DNA of 17,521 bases from REEB95 sp050729835 (GTDB lineage Bacteria; Pseudomonadota; Alphaproteobacteria; ATCC43930; CGMCC-115725): contig JBOHLS010000040.1 in NCBI GenBank assembly GCA_050729835.1, positions 1 to 17,521 of the forward strand, in the 5' to 3' direction. A program made the translations under genes and the position numbers. Below, one piece after another: positions 9,552 through 17,031 of this stretch. Position 1 is the first letter of the stretch, and each line of letters opens with the position of its first letter. The notes under the pieces are model-generated. The model ran no database searches. It saw only the letters and a list, made by a program, of their open reading frames with translations, and was not told where the DNA came from.

Positions 9552-9582
9552 TCAGATGTGCGAAATCACCGCCCGCGCGGCG
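9552..9582 (-). repeat. Second copy of the 3' coding end of the adjacent gene
   Basis: The 31 bases 9552-9582 match 9632-9662 with three differences. Read on the minus strand, both encode AARAVISHI followed by TGA. All three differences fall in third codon positions and are silent. The copy extends upstream for only about 17 codons before a TAG. This looks like the remnant tail of a tandem paralogue of the neighbouring gene. Confidence 0.6.
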
Positions 9583-9631
9583 CGCAAGCGCCGCACCGCC
9601 AAAACCTAATGCCGCGCCCAAACGCGACGGA

Positions 9632-10111
9632 TCAGATATGCGAGATGACCGCCCGCGCGGCGTTGGTGATGCTGACGTCGGTCGCGGTGGCACTGATCGC
9701 CTCGGCGTACCATTGATCGACCGCCTGCGACAGCAGCAGGCTGCCGCGCTTCCTGAGATCGGCGCCGATGATCGCCTCAAGCGAACGCAGCCGGGCAAAG
9801 AGCTTGCGGGTCGCGGCCTTGCGCCGCTCCTCGGCCTGCTGCGCCAGCGCCAGGCGCGCCGGGCTCTCGCCCGGGCGGATCGCGGCCGACTTGGCCACCG
9901 GCTTGGCGGCAGCAGGCTTGGCCGCGAGCGTCGCCGGCCCCATCGGCCGCGCCAGCTGGCCGGCCAGCGGCCGCATCGGCATGCCGGGGGGCCGCGGCGG
10001 CAACGGCAAAGGCGTGGCCGGCCGCTTCAACGCAGCGAGCTTCTTGGGCGCCGGCGCGACCTTCTTGGCCGCCGGTTTCTTCTTGAGCGCGGCTTTGCTG
10101 CGTGTGCTCAT
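9632..10111 (-). CDS. Basic Lys/Ala/Pro-rich protein with a conserved C-terminal segment
   Basis: 159 residues, not recognised as a named family. The first 80 or so are low complexity and strongly basic, with repeated KKKPAAKK, PAPKK and AKPAAAKP units like histone-H1-type bacterial nucleoid proteins, plus a proline-rich PLPLPPRPPGMPMRP stretch. The last 70 (from about RLALAQQAEERRKAATRKL) look helical and ordered, ending ITNAARAVISHI. A flexible nucleic-acid-binding or scaffold tail on a small domain is plausible but unproven. GGAGG lies seven bases before the ATG at 10111, which supports that start over the nearby out-of-frame ATG. It is convergent with ctpA. A short silent-change copy of its 3' end lies just downstream. 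Confidence 0.65.
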   Translation of the reverse strand: MSTRSKAALKKKPAAKKVAPAPKKLAALKRPATPLPLPPRPPGMPMRPLAGQLARPMGPATLAAKPAAAKPVAKSAAIRPGESPARLALAQQAEERRKAATRKLFARLRSLEAIIGADLRKRGSLLLSQAVDQWYAEAISATATDVSITNAARAVISHI

Positions 10112-10423
10112 TCATGCCCTCCGAAGCGGGCGGCGCGCCCGCGAAATCCTTGTACCGCCCTGTGGGTCAAGCAAGAGAAACCGGCTAAATGCTTATACAA
10201 TCTGGAATTTCCGGCCTTTCGCCGGCCGCCCGGACGGTCCCCCCGATGCCCTGATTGGCTCGGTTGTGTTTCACTACAAGTAGCTGAGCCGACGGGCTAT
10301 TTCCATAGCTCTCTGGCCGCAGTCGGATGCGACCCGATGCTCTTTGAGATTAAAACTATAATATCAAATAGTTATACTATGACATTAATGTGATGTAATG
10401 GGCGCGATAATGGCCCTTCGGCG
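10112..10423. other. 312-base gap with an AT-rich palindromic island
   Basis: No convincing gene is seen. The part from about 10340 to 10400 is strikingly AT-rich for this DNA. It holds two perfect palindromes: ATAGT-TAT-ACTAT (10368-10380) and ACATTAATGT (10382-10391). It lies just downstream of tRNA-Leu on that gene's strand and upstream of the basic-protein gene, so it could hold a promoter, operator or integration scar. No second copy of the tRNA 3' end was found in it. Confidence 0.5.
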
Positions 10424-10510
10424 TGGTGCCCGCGGCTGGATTTGAACCAGCACTCCGGTTTCCCGGCACGGATTTTAAGTCCGTTGCGTCTACCGTTCCG
10501 CCACGCGGGC
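10424..10510 (-). tRNA. tRNA-Leu (anticodon UAA)
   Basis: On the minus strand GCCCGCG (10510-10504) pairs with CGCGGGC (10434-10428), forming a perfect 7-bp acceptor stem followed by discriminator A and an encoded CCA (10424-10426). The anticodon stem ACGGA/TCCGT encloses the loop CTTAAAA, reading anticodon TAA. The variable arm (GCCGGGAAACCGGA) is long as required for leucine tRNA, and the T arm GCTGGTTCAAATCCAGC is canonical. Length is 87 nt. It decodes UUA and UUG. The next gene upstream on the same strand ends 31 bases away. Confidence 0.96.
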
Positions 10511-10541
10511 CCCGGAGCCATCCTAGCAGCCCAAATCGGGC

Positions 10542-11306
10542 CTATTCGAGGGCGGGATTGCCGCCCAGGCCTTTGACCATCGCCGCCACCTCGCCCGCCG
10601 CCTGCTCGATCCGGTCGCGGTCGTGGCCGCGCAGCACCAGGCTCACCCAGAAGCCACCGCCGCGGCGGAAGGCGGGATAGGAACCGATATCGAGATCGCG
10701 ATAGCGGTCCTGGACCGCTGACAGTCCCCGGGCGAGCGTGCCCTCGGGCAGATCGCAGCCGACCGTGCGCGACAGCACCGGCGGACCGCCTTTGAGGGTC
10801 GGCTTGACGCCGTCGAACATCGCCTGCATCACCCGCGGGATGCCGGCCATGACGTAGACGTTCTCTTTGCGGAATCCCGGCGCGCGCGACACCGGATTTG
10901 GAATCAGCGCCGCGCCCTCGGGCGTGTGGCACATGCGAAGCCGCGCCTCGTTCAGGTCCTCGGGCTTGAACACCGCTTGGAAAATGGCCAGCGCCTCGGG
11001 ATTGAGCACGTTCTTGACGCCGAAGGCCTGGGCGACGCATTCGGCGGTGATGTCGTCGTGCGTCGGGCCGATGCCGCCGGTGGTGAACACGTAATCGTAT
11101 TTGGCGCGCAGCTCGTTCACCGTCGCGGCAATGGTGTCGCAGACGTCGGGAATCACGCGCGCCTCCTTGAGCACGACGCCGACCTGCGCCAGGCCCTGCG
11201 CGATATAGGCGACGTTGGTATCCTGGGTGCGGCCGGACAGGATCTCGTTGCCGATGACCAGGATGCAGGCGGTGAACCCCTTGCCCGGCGCGGCGTTGTC
11301 GTTCAT
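10542..11306 (-). CDS. CinA-type molybdopterin-binding (MoaB/Mog fold) domain protein
   Basis: A 254-residue stand-alone version of the N-terminal domain of 'competence/damage-inducible protein A'. It has the MoCF-type nucleotide-binding fold: ILVIGNEILSGR (15-26) at the start and TTGGIGPTHDD (75-85), the family's phosphate and substrate loop. Full CinA proteins add a C-terminal NMN deamidase domain, which is absent here, so an NMN-recycling role cannot be assumed. Alphaproteobacterial proteins of this size are common and poorly characterised. The start at 11306 overlaps the stop of the upstream DMT transporter as ATGA, and no good Shine-Dalgarno is seen, so translation probably depended on coupling. 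That coupling may be disturbed because the transporter is frameshifted. Confidence 0.87.
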   Translation of the reverse strand: MNDNAAPGKGFTACILVIGNEILSGRTQDTNVAYIAQGLAQVGVVLKEARVIPDVCDTIAATVNELRAKYDYVFTTGGIGPTHDDITAECVAQAFGVKNVLNPEALAIFQAVFKPEDLNEARLRMCHTPEGAALIPNPVSRAPGFRKENVYVMAGIPRVMQAMFDGVKPTLKGGPPVLSRTVGCDLPEGTLARGLSAVQDRYRDLDIGSYPAFRRGGGFWVSLVLRGHDRDRIEQAAGEVAAMVKGLGGNPALE

Positions 11307-12320
11307 GCGCTTTGCTTAGCCCCAATCGTCCGACGGGGCAATCGGCTCGGACTCGCGGCCGGCGGCGTCATCCGTGCCGATGCCGGTGATGGATATCGGG
11401 GATATTGGGGATGGCTGTGAACCAGCCGCGCATGGGCGTGACGGTGGTTGTGCGGCTCGCCCGGCGGGTCGTCGGGCCCGTACGCATGCTGGTGATTCTC
11501 GTCGTGCCAGTGCCAATGCTCGTGCTCCATCGGCTCGTGGACGTGCTCGTGCTCGTGCCGCTCGGTCAGGTGCAGCACGCCGCCCGCCGCCATAAGCGCG
11601 GCGGCGGCCAGGAAAGCGGATGTCACAGGCTCGCCGAAACCGACGATCGCCAGCGCCGCGCCGACGAACGGCGCGACCGAAAAATACGCCATCGTGCGCG
11701 CTGCGCCGAGCTCGCGCAGGGCGACCATGAACAGGCACAGGCTCACGCCATAGCCGAGAAAGCCGACGATGCCGGCCGCGGCAACTACCGCGGGCGGCGG
11801 CCAGGCACCGCCGAGCACCAGCGCCAACGCGACGTTGACCGCGCCGGCGACCAGGCCCTTGATCGCGGTGATGTGCAGCGGATCGGCGGCTGAAATCTTG
11901 CGCATCAGGTTGTCGTCGACCGCCCAGGCGATACAGGCGGCGACGATCCACAGGGCTGCCCCAATCGAAGCCGAGCCAGTCGCCCCACGACAGCACGACG
12001 CCGCCGGCGACGATTGCCGCCGCGCCGAGACCGATCCGCAGGTCAACGAACTCGTGGAAAACCAGCCAAGCGATCGCCAGCGCGAAAACGCTTTCGAGAT
12101 TGAGCAGCAAGGCGCCGGTCGCGGCCTGCATCCGGGCCAGACCGAGCATGAGCAGCACCGGCCCGGCGGCGACGCCGGCGACGACCGTCGCCGCCAGCCA
12201 GGACAGACCGGCCGCGCGCAGCGTCGCGCCTTCGGCGGCGCCGCGCCAGTGTCGCCAGCCGATGATCGCGGCAAGGCCGACGCCGGAGCCGAGATACAGC
12301 AGCCCGGCAAGCGGCGCCAT
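11303..12320 (-). pseudogene. EamA/DMT transporter with His-rich tail, frameshifted and N-truncated
   Basis: The first part from ATG 12320 (MAPLAGLLYLGSGVGLA) to GDWLGFDWG near 11960 is in one frame. The remaining helices, from ALWIVAACIAWAVDDN to GGVLHLTERH, are in another. The frames join if the four-C run at 11959-11962 had five. Intact relatives are ten-helix drug/metabolite exporters. Here homology starts where relatives have already completed the first helix, and a stop lies just upstream, so the first 30 or so residues are missing as well. After the last helix comes a histidine-rich tail (HEHEHVHEPMEHEHWHWHDE and onward, about 40 residues), typical of one EamA branch and suggestive of metal binding. 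The distal frame ends in an ATGA overlap with the CinA-like gene. Confidence 0.8.
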
Positions 12321-12431
12321 GCGCGCTCGGAATGCCGCGGCCGAGGCCGCGAATTGAGGTCATCGGCGGATGATATCGGCGCCGCCCTCGCCTTGCGAGC
12401 GGCTCGCAAAGCGACTACCTATGACGGCGTG

Positions 12432-13265
12432 ATGAACGATCAGGTTGCCCCTGCTCTGCGCCGCGGCGAGCCTGGCGAGCGGCGCATTCGCCTGCACGGG
12501 CCGGACGATTTCGCCGGCATGCGCAAGGGCGGCCGCCTTGCCGCCGAGGTGCTCGACTTCATCACGCCGTCAGTCCAGCCCGGAATCACCACCGACAAGC
12601 TCGACCGGCTGTGCCACGACTTCATCGTCGAACGCGGCGCGATCCCGGCGCCGCTCAACTATCGCGGCTTCCCGCGCTCGATCTGCACCTCGGTCAATCA
12701 CGTCGTCTGCCACGGCATTCCCGGCGACCGCGTGCTCGAGGAAGGCGACATCGTCAATCTCGACATCACCGTGATCCTCGACGGTTGGCACGGCGACACC
12801 AGCCGCATGTTTCTGGTCGGCGACAAGGTCAGCGTCAAGGCGAAGAAGCTGGTCGACGTCACCTACGAGGCGATGATGCGCGGCATCGCGGTGGTCAAGC
12901 CGGGCGCGACGCTCGGCGACATCGGCCACGCCATCCAGTCCTACGCCGAATCCTTCCGTTTCTCGGTGGTGCGCGATTTTTGCGGCCATGGCGTCGGCCG
13001 CATTTTCCACGACGCGCCCTCGATCCTGCATTTTGGCCGGCCCGGCGAGGGCTTGGCGCTGCGCGAAGGCATGTTCTTCACCGTCGAACCGATGATCAAC
13101 GCCGGCCGCTACGAGGTAAAGGTCCTGAGCGACGGCTGGACCGCCGTGACCAAGGACAAGTCGCTGTCGGCGCAGTTCGAGCACACCATCGGCGTCACAT
13201 CGACCGGCCACGAGATCTTCACGCTCTCGCCCAAAGGCTGGACCAAGCCGCCTTACACGCCGTAA
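12432..13265 (+). CDS. map: Type I methionine aminopeptidase
   Basis: A 277-residue cytosolic metalloprotease that removes the initiator methionine from new proteins. All five metal ligands are visible with E. coli-like spacing: Asp111 and Asp122 (LDITVILDGWHGD), His186 (GHGVG), Glu219 (TVEPM) and Glu250 (FEHT). The substrate-contacting His94 lies in CHGIP. The enzyme lacks the long N-terminal zinc-finger extension of other type I forms. The ATG at 12432 is chosen because the frame upstream runs antisense to the DMT transporter. No strong Shine-Dalgarno precedes it. A three-codon ATG-TGA reading unit (12421-12432) ends by overlapping this start. It is divergent from the broken transporter and followed 35 bases later by a secreted protein gene. 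Confidence 0.95.
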   Translation: MNDQVAPALRRGEPGERRIRLHGPDDFAGMRKGGRLAAEVLDFITPSVQPGITTDKLDRLCHDFIVERGAIPAPLNYRGFPRSICTSVNHVVCHGIPGDRVLEEGDIVNLDITVILDGWHGDTSRMFLVGDKVSVKAKKLVDVTYEAMMRGIAVVKPGATLGDIGHAIQSYAESFRFSVVRDFCGHGVGRIFHDAPSILHFGRPGEGLALREGMFFTVEPMINAGRYEVKVLSDGWTAVTKDKSLSAQFEHTIGVTSTGHEIFTLSPKGWTKPPYTP

Positions 13266-13300
13266 GCTTGCCGCCGGGCTCATCGCAACGAGGGAAAGCG

Positions 13301-13699
13301 ATGCGGTCGCCGCGTTCGATCATCGGAATATTGGCTGTTATCCTGGCGCTTGCGGTCATCGTCGGCGCACCGTCATCAGCGCGCGCCGAGCGCTGGTGGG
13401 GCGCGGGCGACGTCTGCATGTATCTCGACAACGTGCACATTCTCGACGACAACGGCACGAAATACCTCACCTTCAGACAGCAATTATGCAAGGGCAGCGG
13501 CATCTTGCTGTGGGCGATCGCCGACAGCGACTGCGAAGCCGCCCGCTGCGGCGATCTCACGGTCCAGCTTTACGTTTACAACGCCGATGCGCACCAATGG
13601 CGCACGGTCGACGAATACTTCAACTTTCCCTCGCTCCACGAGGACGAACACGCCAACGCCGGCGTCGCCTGCAACTGGACGCATCCGCAGTTCCTCTGA
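13301..13699 (+). CDS. Small secreted cysteine-containing protein of unknown function
   Basis: 132 residues, not recognised. The first 29 form a clear Sec signal peptide: basic start MRSPR, hydrophobic core IIGILAVILALAVIVG, and cleavage after ARA before ERWW. The mature part of about 103 residues holds five cysteines (39, 63, 78, 83, 124), so up to two disulfides and one free thiol are possible. It also holds many aromatic and acidic residues, including DEYFNFPSLHEDEH. GAGGGAAAG lies just upstream of the ATG at 13301, a good ribosome binding site. It follows map closely and could share its transcript. A periplasmic or extracellular role is inferred from the signal peptide alone. Confidence 0.75.
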   Translation: MRSPRSIIGILAVILALAVIVGAPSSARAERWWGAGDVCMYLDNVHILDDNGTKYLTFRQQLCKGSGILLWAIADSDCEAARCGDLTVQLYVYNADAHQWRTVDEYFNFPSLHEDEHANAGVACNWTHPQFL

Positions 13700-13703
13700 A
13701 GAC

Positions 13704-13734
13704 GATCGCCGCGCGCGGCTCAGGCGCGGCGGTC
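13704..13734. terminator. Strong hairpin between convergent genes
   Basis: GATCGCCGCGC (13704-13714) pairs with GCGCGGCGGTC (13724-13734) over 11 positions with one G-T wobble, around a 9-base loop. It starts five bases after the stop of the secreted-protein gene and spans the stop of the convergent PAS gene. It could end transcription from the left. No T-run is present on either side. Confidence 0.4.
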
Positions 13735-14214
13735 GAGGCCGGCGCCCGCCTGCATGGCCGCCGCGCGCTCCGACGCGCGGACCTCGTCCCAAGCGATGCA
13801 GCTCATCAGCATGTCGATATCCGCGCTCACGTTCGCCAGCGGCACGACGAGGATTTCGCAATTCCAGACCCGCACGTCGGTGACGTAGGGACGCCGGATC
13901 TTCACCACTGGCCGGCGCGTCTCAACCGTTTCGCTGAAATGCCCGGTCGCCATGTCGCGATGGCGGCGATCTTTCATCTGGTCGACGAATTTGCCGGTCA
14001 TGTCGACGCCGGTCCGCTCGGCGATGCCGGTGCCCTGCAAGCGAAAGCGGAACCGCAAGGGATCGCGCAGCACGTCCATCAGCGAGACGTAGCCGAGCAC
14101 ATAGGCGAGATCGCACGGATCAAAATCTCGGCGTGCGGGAAATTCGTGGCCGCGCCGCCGGACCTCCCAGTCCGCGTAGAACCGCCGCAACATAAACGAT
14201 TCGAGCTGGAGCAT
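13720..14214 (-). CDS. PAS_5-type domain protein
   Basis: A 164-residue single-domain protein of the PAS_5 group common in Rhodospirillales and relatives. The family pattern is visible as LRFRFRLQGTGIAERTG (about 53-69), followed by DMTGKFVDQMKD and a later strand pair around VRVWNCEILVVPLANV. A PAS fold implies small-ligand sensing or protein contact. There is no kinase, cyclase or HTH output domain, so its partner is unknown. The ATG at 14214 gives a normal family length. It is convergent with the secreted-protein gene, and a strong hairpin spans the junction. The upstream neighbour is a dead ABC fragment, so it must have its own promoter or use a leftover one. Confidence 0.82.
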   Translation of the reverse strand: MLQLESFMLRRFYADWEVRRRGHEFPARRDFDPCDLAYVLGYVSLMDVLRDPLRFRFRLQGTGIAERTGVDMTGKFVDQMKDRRHRDMATGHFSETVETRRPVVKIRRPYVTDVRVWNCEILVVPLANVSADIDMLMSCIAWDEVRASERAAAMQAGAGLDRRA

Positions 14215-14265
14215 GCGACGAACCTAGACAGCGCATGGTTGCCAAAGAGTGAACGACAGCCGGCC

Positions 14266-14487
14266 CTAAACCCCGGGATGGCGGTGCAGCACCTCGGGCT
14301 GGTCGCGCACGGCCTGCGCGCTCATCGCCTCGACCATGTGGCCGTTGTTGATGATGTAGACGCGATCGGCCAGCGTCATCGCGGCGGTGACGTTCTGCTC
14401 GACGATCACTAGCGTCTGCCCAGCTTCGGCGAGCTTGCGGCAGGTGGCCAGCAGGTCGCGCACGATGATCGGCGCCAGGCCCTCGAG
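14266..14487 (-). pseudogene. C-terminal third of a LivF-type branched-chain amino acid ABC ATPase
   Basis: From EGLAPIIVRDLLATCRKL through TLVIVEQNVTAAMTLADRVY to PEVLHRHPGV and a TAG, this is the normal end of a LivF ATPase, including the VEQN switch region. Everything before it is missing: no Walker A, no signature motif and no LLLDEPT Walker B. Homology begins directly after where Walker B should be. It cannot bind or hydrolyse ATP alone. The frame continues upstream without interruption into a glycosyltransferase fragment, so a deletion has joined two unrelated genes. Confidence 0.78.
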
Positions 14488-15134
14488 CGTCGCGCCGAGC
14501 ACGATCGCGTCGTTGCGGATGAAATAGGCGACGCCGATCATCATGACGCCGATCAGCTCGATGCCGAGATTTTGGCGTTCGACCGTGACCAGCGCCAGGA
14601 ACCCACGCCACCGCCGCGGCGTAGAACAGCGCCGAATCGGGCGTCAGCGGCATCGTCCAGAGTGGCGCCAGGCACAGGCCAGAGGAAATAGGCGAGCAGT
14701 GTCGCCAGGCGGTCCGCCGTCATCCGCCAGGCGAGCCATGCCGCCGACAGGCTCAGCAGAAGCGTCACCGCCGTGTCGAGCACAGCAGCCGAAAACAGCG
14801 TGACGCCCCAGCCGAACACAGCCGGCAAGGCGAGAATGAAGCTCATGCCCGGCCGCCAGTATTCGAGCGCCGGGTTGGGCAGGCTGATGTTGCCGACCTG
14901 ATAATTCCAGACGAACGGCAGGACGAAGCCGCGGTGCTGCGCAAACTGTTGAGCGAGGGTTTCGTAGAAACAGGCGTCGCGCCAGCCGCAGAACTCGACA
15001 TGGCTCGCCAGCACCAGCCGGACGCCGAGGATGATCAGCGTGCCGAATGCGCCGACGCCGAGATAGACGAGATAGAAAAGTCGCAGACGCCCGCCCCGCG
15101 CCGCCAATGGCGCCGGGCCCGACAGTTCCACCAT
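14488..15134 (-). pseudogene. GT39-like membrane glycosyltransferase, twice frameshifted and 3'-truncated
   Basis: From ATG 15134 the protein begins with a membrane helix and a luminal loop with ACFYETLAQQFAQHRGF, like the start of polyprenol-phosphate-dependent (GT39/GT-C) glycosyltransferases. It continues in frame to WPVPGA near 14670. Homology then passes to a second frame (PLWTMPLTPDSALFYAAAVAW). It passes to a third at the CCC run 14602-14604 (FLALVTVERQN), reaching GVAYFIRNDAIVLGATL, a typical mid-protein segment. There it stops at about 14488, joined to a LivF end. The remaining helices are lost. Both shifts can be explained by one extra base each. The family call is from overall pattern, with moderate certainty. 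Confidence 0.68.
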
Positions 15135-15233
15135 GCCGTCAGCATGACCGGTCGCCGCCCGGTCGGCGCGTGATCAGTCTGTGCCGCCGGCTCAATTTAG
15201 CCAGGATTATGGCGGCAACGCGGCTCGATTGGA

Positions 15234-16103
15234 TCAACGCCGCACCGCCCTGCGGTAGAGGTGCCACGTGGCATGGCCGAGGATCGGAAAGACCACGACC
15301 AGGCCGAGCAGCAACGGCAACGAGCCGATCACCAGCCCGCCGGCTATGATCGCGCCCCAAGCCGCCATGGTGCCGGGATTCTCGGCCACGACGCGGATCG
15401 AGGTCGACACCGCCGTGTCGATTCCGGCGTCGCGGTCGAGCAGCAACGCGAACGACACCACGCTGATCGCCAGCACCAGCGCCGCGAACAGGAAACCGAC
15501 GCCGATACCGACGCCGATCATCGCCCAGCCGCGTGGCGTCGCGAACACGCCGTGGACGAAGCCGCCGAGCGACGCCGGGAGCGCCGGCCCGAGCGTGGCG
15601 CGATAGATCAGCGCGGCCGCGCCCATCCACAAAAGAAAGATCGCCAACAACAGCAGCCCGAGCATGACGATGGCCGCGAAAGACGGCGCATGCACGACCC
15701 GGAATGCGGTTGCGAACGTCGCCATCTCGCCGCTTTCGCGCCGCCGGCTCATCTCCAAGAGGCCGACCGCCGCGAGCGGACCGAGCAGCGCGAAGCCAGC
15801 GACCAGCGGGAACAGCAGCGGCAGCAGATGTGCGCCAAACACCATCCGGCCGAGCACAAGTCCGGCCAGCGGATAGAAGGCACAGAGAAAGATCACGTCG
15901 CTGCGGCAAGCGCCGAAATCGCCGGCGCCGCGCGCCAAGGCATCGCGCAGATCGGCGAGACCGACGCGCCGTACCGTCAGAAGCGGCGAGTGCAGGGTCG
16001 CCGGAATATGCTCAAGCGCGCGGCCCGCCGCCCCGAACCCGGCCGCGGCATGGCGCAACTGGTCGAGGCCCCATTCAATCGGATTACGGATGGTTGCCGT
16101 CAT
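15234..16103 (-). CDS. DUF2189-type integral membrane protein
   Basis: A 289-residue inner-membrane protein with about six hydrophobic helices, matching the DUF2189 family in length and layout. After a soluble start comes the conserved-looking VGLADLRDALARGAGDF. Helices follow around VIFLCAFYPLAGLVLG, LLFPLVAGFALLGPLAAVGL, IVMLGLLLLAIFLLWMGAA, GWAMIGVGIGVGFLFAALVL and WGAIIAGGLVIGSLPLLLGL. A short basic tail (LYRRAVRR) ends it. Function is unknown for the family. The ATG at 16103 is chosen because GGGAGG sits eight bases before it, while the longer open frame upstream has no such site. The gene is divergent from the YkoP-like gene, with about 220 bases between. Confidence 0.85.
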   Translation of the reverse strand: MTATIRNPIEWGLDQLRHAAAGFGAAGRALEHIPATLHSPLLTVRRVGLADLRDALARGAGDFGACRSDVIFLCAFYPLAGLVLGRMVFGAHLLPLLFPLVAGFALLGPLAAVGLLEMSRRRESGEMATFATAFRVVHAPSFAAIVMLGLLLLAIFLLWMGAAALIYRATLGPALPASLGGFVHGVFATPRGWAMIGVGIGVGFLFAALVLAISVVSFALLLDRDAGIDTAVSTSIRVVAENPGTMAAWGAIIAGGLVIGSLPLLLGLVVVFPILGHATWHLYRRAVRR

Positions 16104-16321
16104 GACGTTCCTCCCGTCAGTTACGGTCACCGGATCAAATCCTAGACCCGGACAGCCGGTTTCGCCAGACCGCATGCGGGGGCGTGAACGGACCACAGGT
16201 GAAAGGCCACATCCCGGCGGAACGATCGGTCACCGTGGGGATTGAAAGGACGGCGCCGGAGGTGTCCAATACAGGTCTACATTCCGGCCGGTCGCGGCAA
16301 CGCCAAGCCCTTCGAGGCGGG

Positions 16322-16960
16322 ATGAGCGAGGACTTGACCATTGGCTCCGTCGTTGTCAGCGCGGCGTCGGCCCGCGCGGGGGCGGGCTGGCTGCGCCGGT
16401 CGATCTTCGGTCTCGACGCCTATCTACGGCACCGGCACGGCATCGTCGAGTTCACCACCCGCCCCGATTGCATCCTGCGCGTGGCCCCGGCCGTCGCCTC
16501 GCATGCGCTCGATCTGTCGGACGGCACACATATCCGCAGCGGCGATCCGCTGCTCGGTCTCCATCTCTGGAACGAGCACGTGCCGGCGATCCCGACCGGC
16601 GGCGTGACCTTGCGTTGGGCCGCAGGGTCCGCGCGCTGCGCACGGACAAGCCTGCGCTTGCTAGCCGCCGAAGCGAAGGCGGAAAACGTGCCGGAATTCG
16701 TCGCCCTGCGCGGCTGCCTGCGCTTCGACGGGCGGCTGCTGGAAGCGCCCTTCGCCGGCTGTGGCTTCGACACAGTTGCCGACGGTCCGGCCTCTTTGGC
16801 CGATTGGCTCCACGGGTTGGGCGAGATCTGCCTGCTCGGTATGTTGCTATGGGCGTTTAACCCCACGGGGCTCCACCACGCCAGTCTAACCGGCGCCCGT
16901 CGTTCCGTCTGGATGTCGCGCGCCCGGCTGCTCGAGCGTCACGGTCGCGCCAAGGGCTGA
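16322..16960 (+). CDS. YkoP-like conserved protein
   Basis: A 212-residue soluble protein resembling the YkoP-like domain family, in which the pattern FGLDAYLRHRHGIVEF (29-44), the LSDGT strand (65-69), GDPLLGLHLWNEHVP (74-88) and a C-terminal LLWAFNPTGL segment recur. Relatives are sometimes found next to polysaccharide deacetylases or lipid-modifying genes; none is present here. No catalytic motif is evident. The ATG at 16322 begins the recognisable protein. The open frame continues upstream through the divergent promoter region but encodes no family features there. The ribosome binding site (GAGGCGGG) is modest. Family assignment is from memory of the motif pattern. Confidence 0.6.
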   Translation: MSEDLTIGSVVVSAASARAGAGWLRRSIFGLDAYLRHRHGIVEFTTRPDCILRVAPAVASHALDLSDGTHIRSGDPLLGLHLWNEHVPAIPTGGVTLRWAAGSARCARTSLRLLAAEAKAENVPEFVALRGCLRFDGRLLEAPFAGCGFDTVADGPASLADWLHGLGEICLLGMLLWAFNPTGLHHASLTGARRSVWMSRARLLERHGRAKG

Positions 16961-17015
16961 TAGCCCTGCCGCATCTAGTTAACCAAATGCTACGGGTTCG
17001 GCCCGCATAGTACGT

Positions 17016-17031
17016 TACGGGCGCGCCCGTA
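17016..17031. repeat. Perfect 16-bp GC palindrome
   Basis: TACGGGCGCGCCCGTA is self-complementary. It lies in the 128-base gap between the YkoP-like gene and the interrupted cyclase gene, and another small hairpin (CGGG-TTCGG-CCCG, 16993-17005) sits just before it. It could be a terminator, a dimer-binding operator or part of the cyclase promoter. Confidence 0.5.

Noticed and set aside
11385..11420. Short direct repeats (GGGGATATTGGGGAT) suggesting a repeat array
   Set aside because: They are explained by the repetitive Pro/Tyr/His codons at the end of the transporter tail; no spacer-repeat structure like CRISPR is present.
12421..12434. Three-codon ATG-TGA unit overlapping the map start as a possible leader peptide
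   Set aside because: Too short to judge, no ribosome binding site before it, and such units arise easily by chance.
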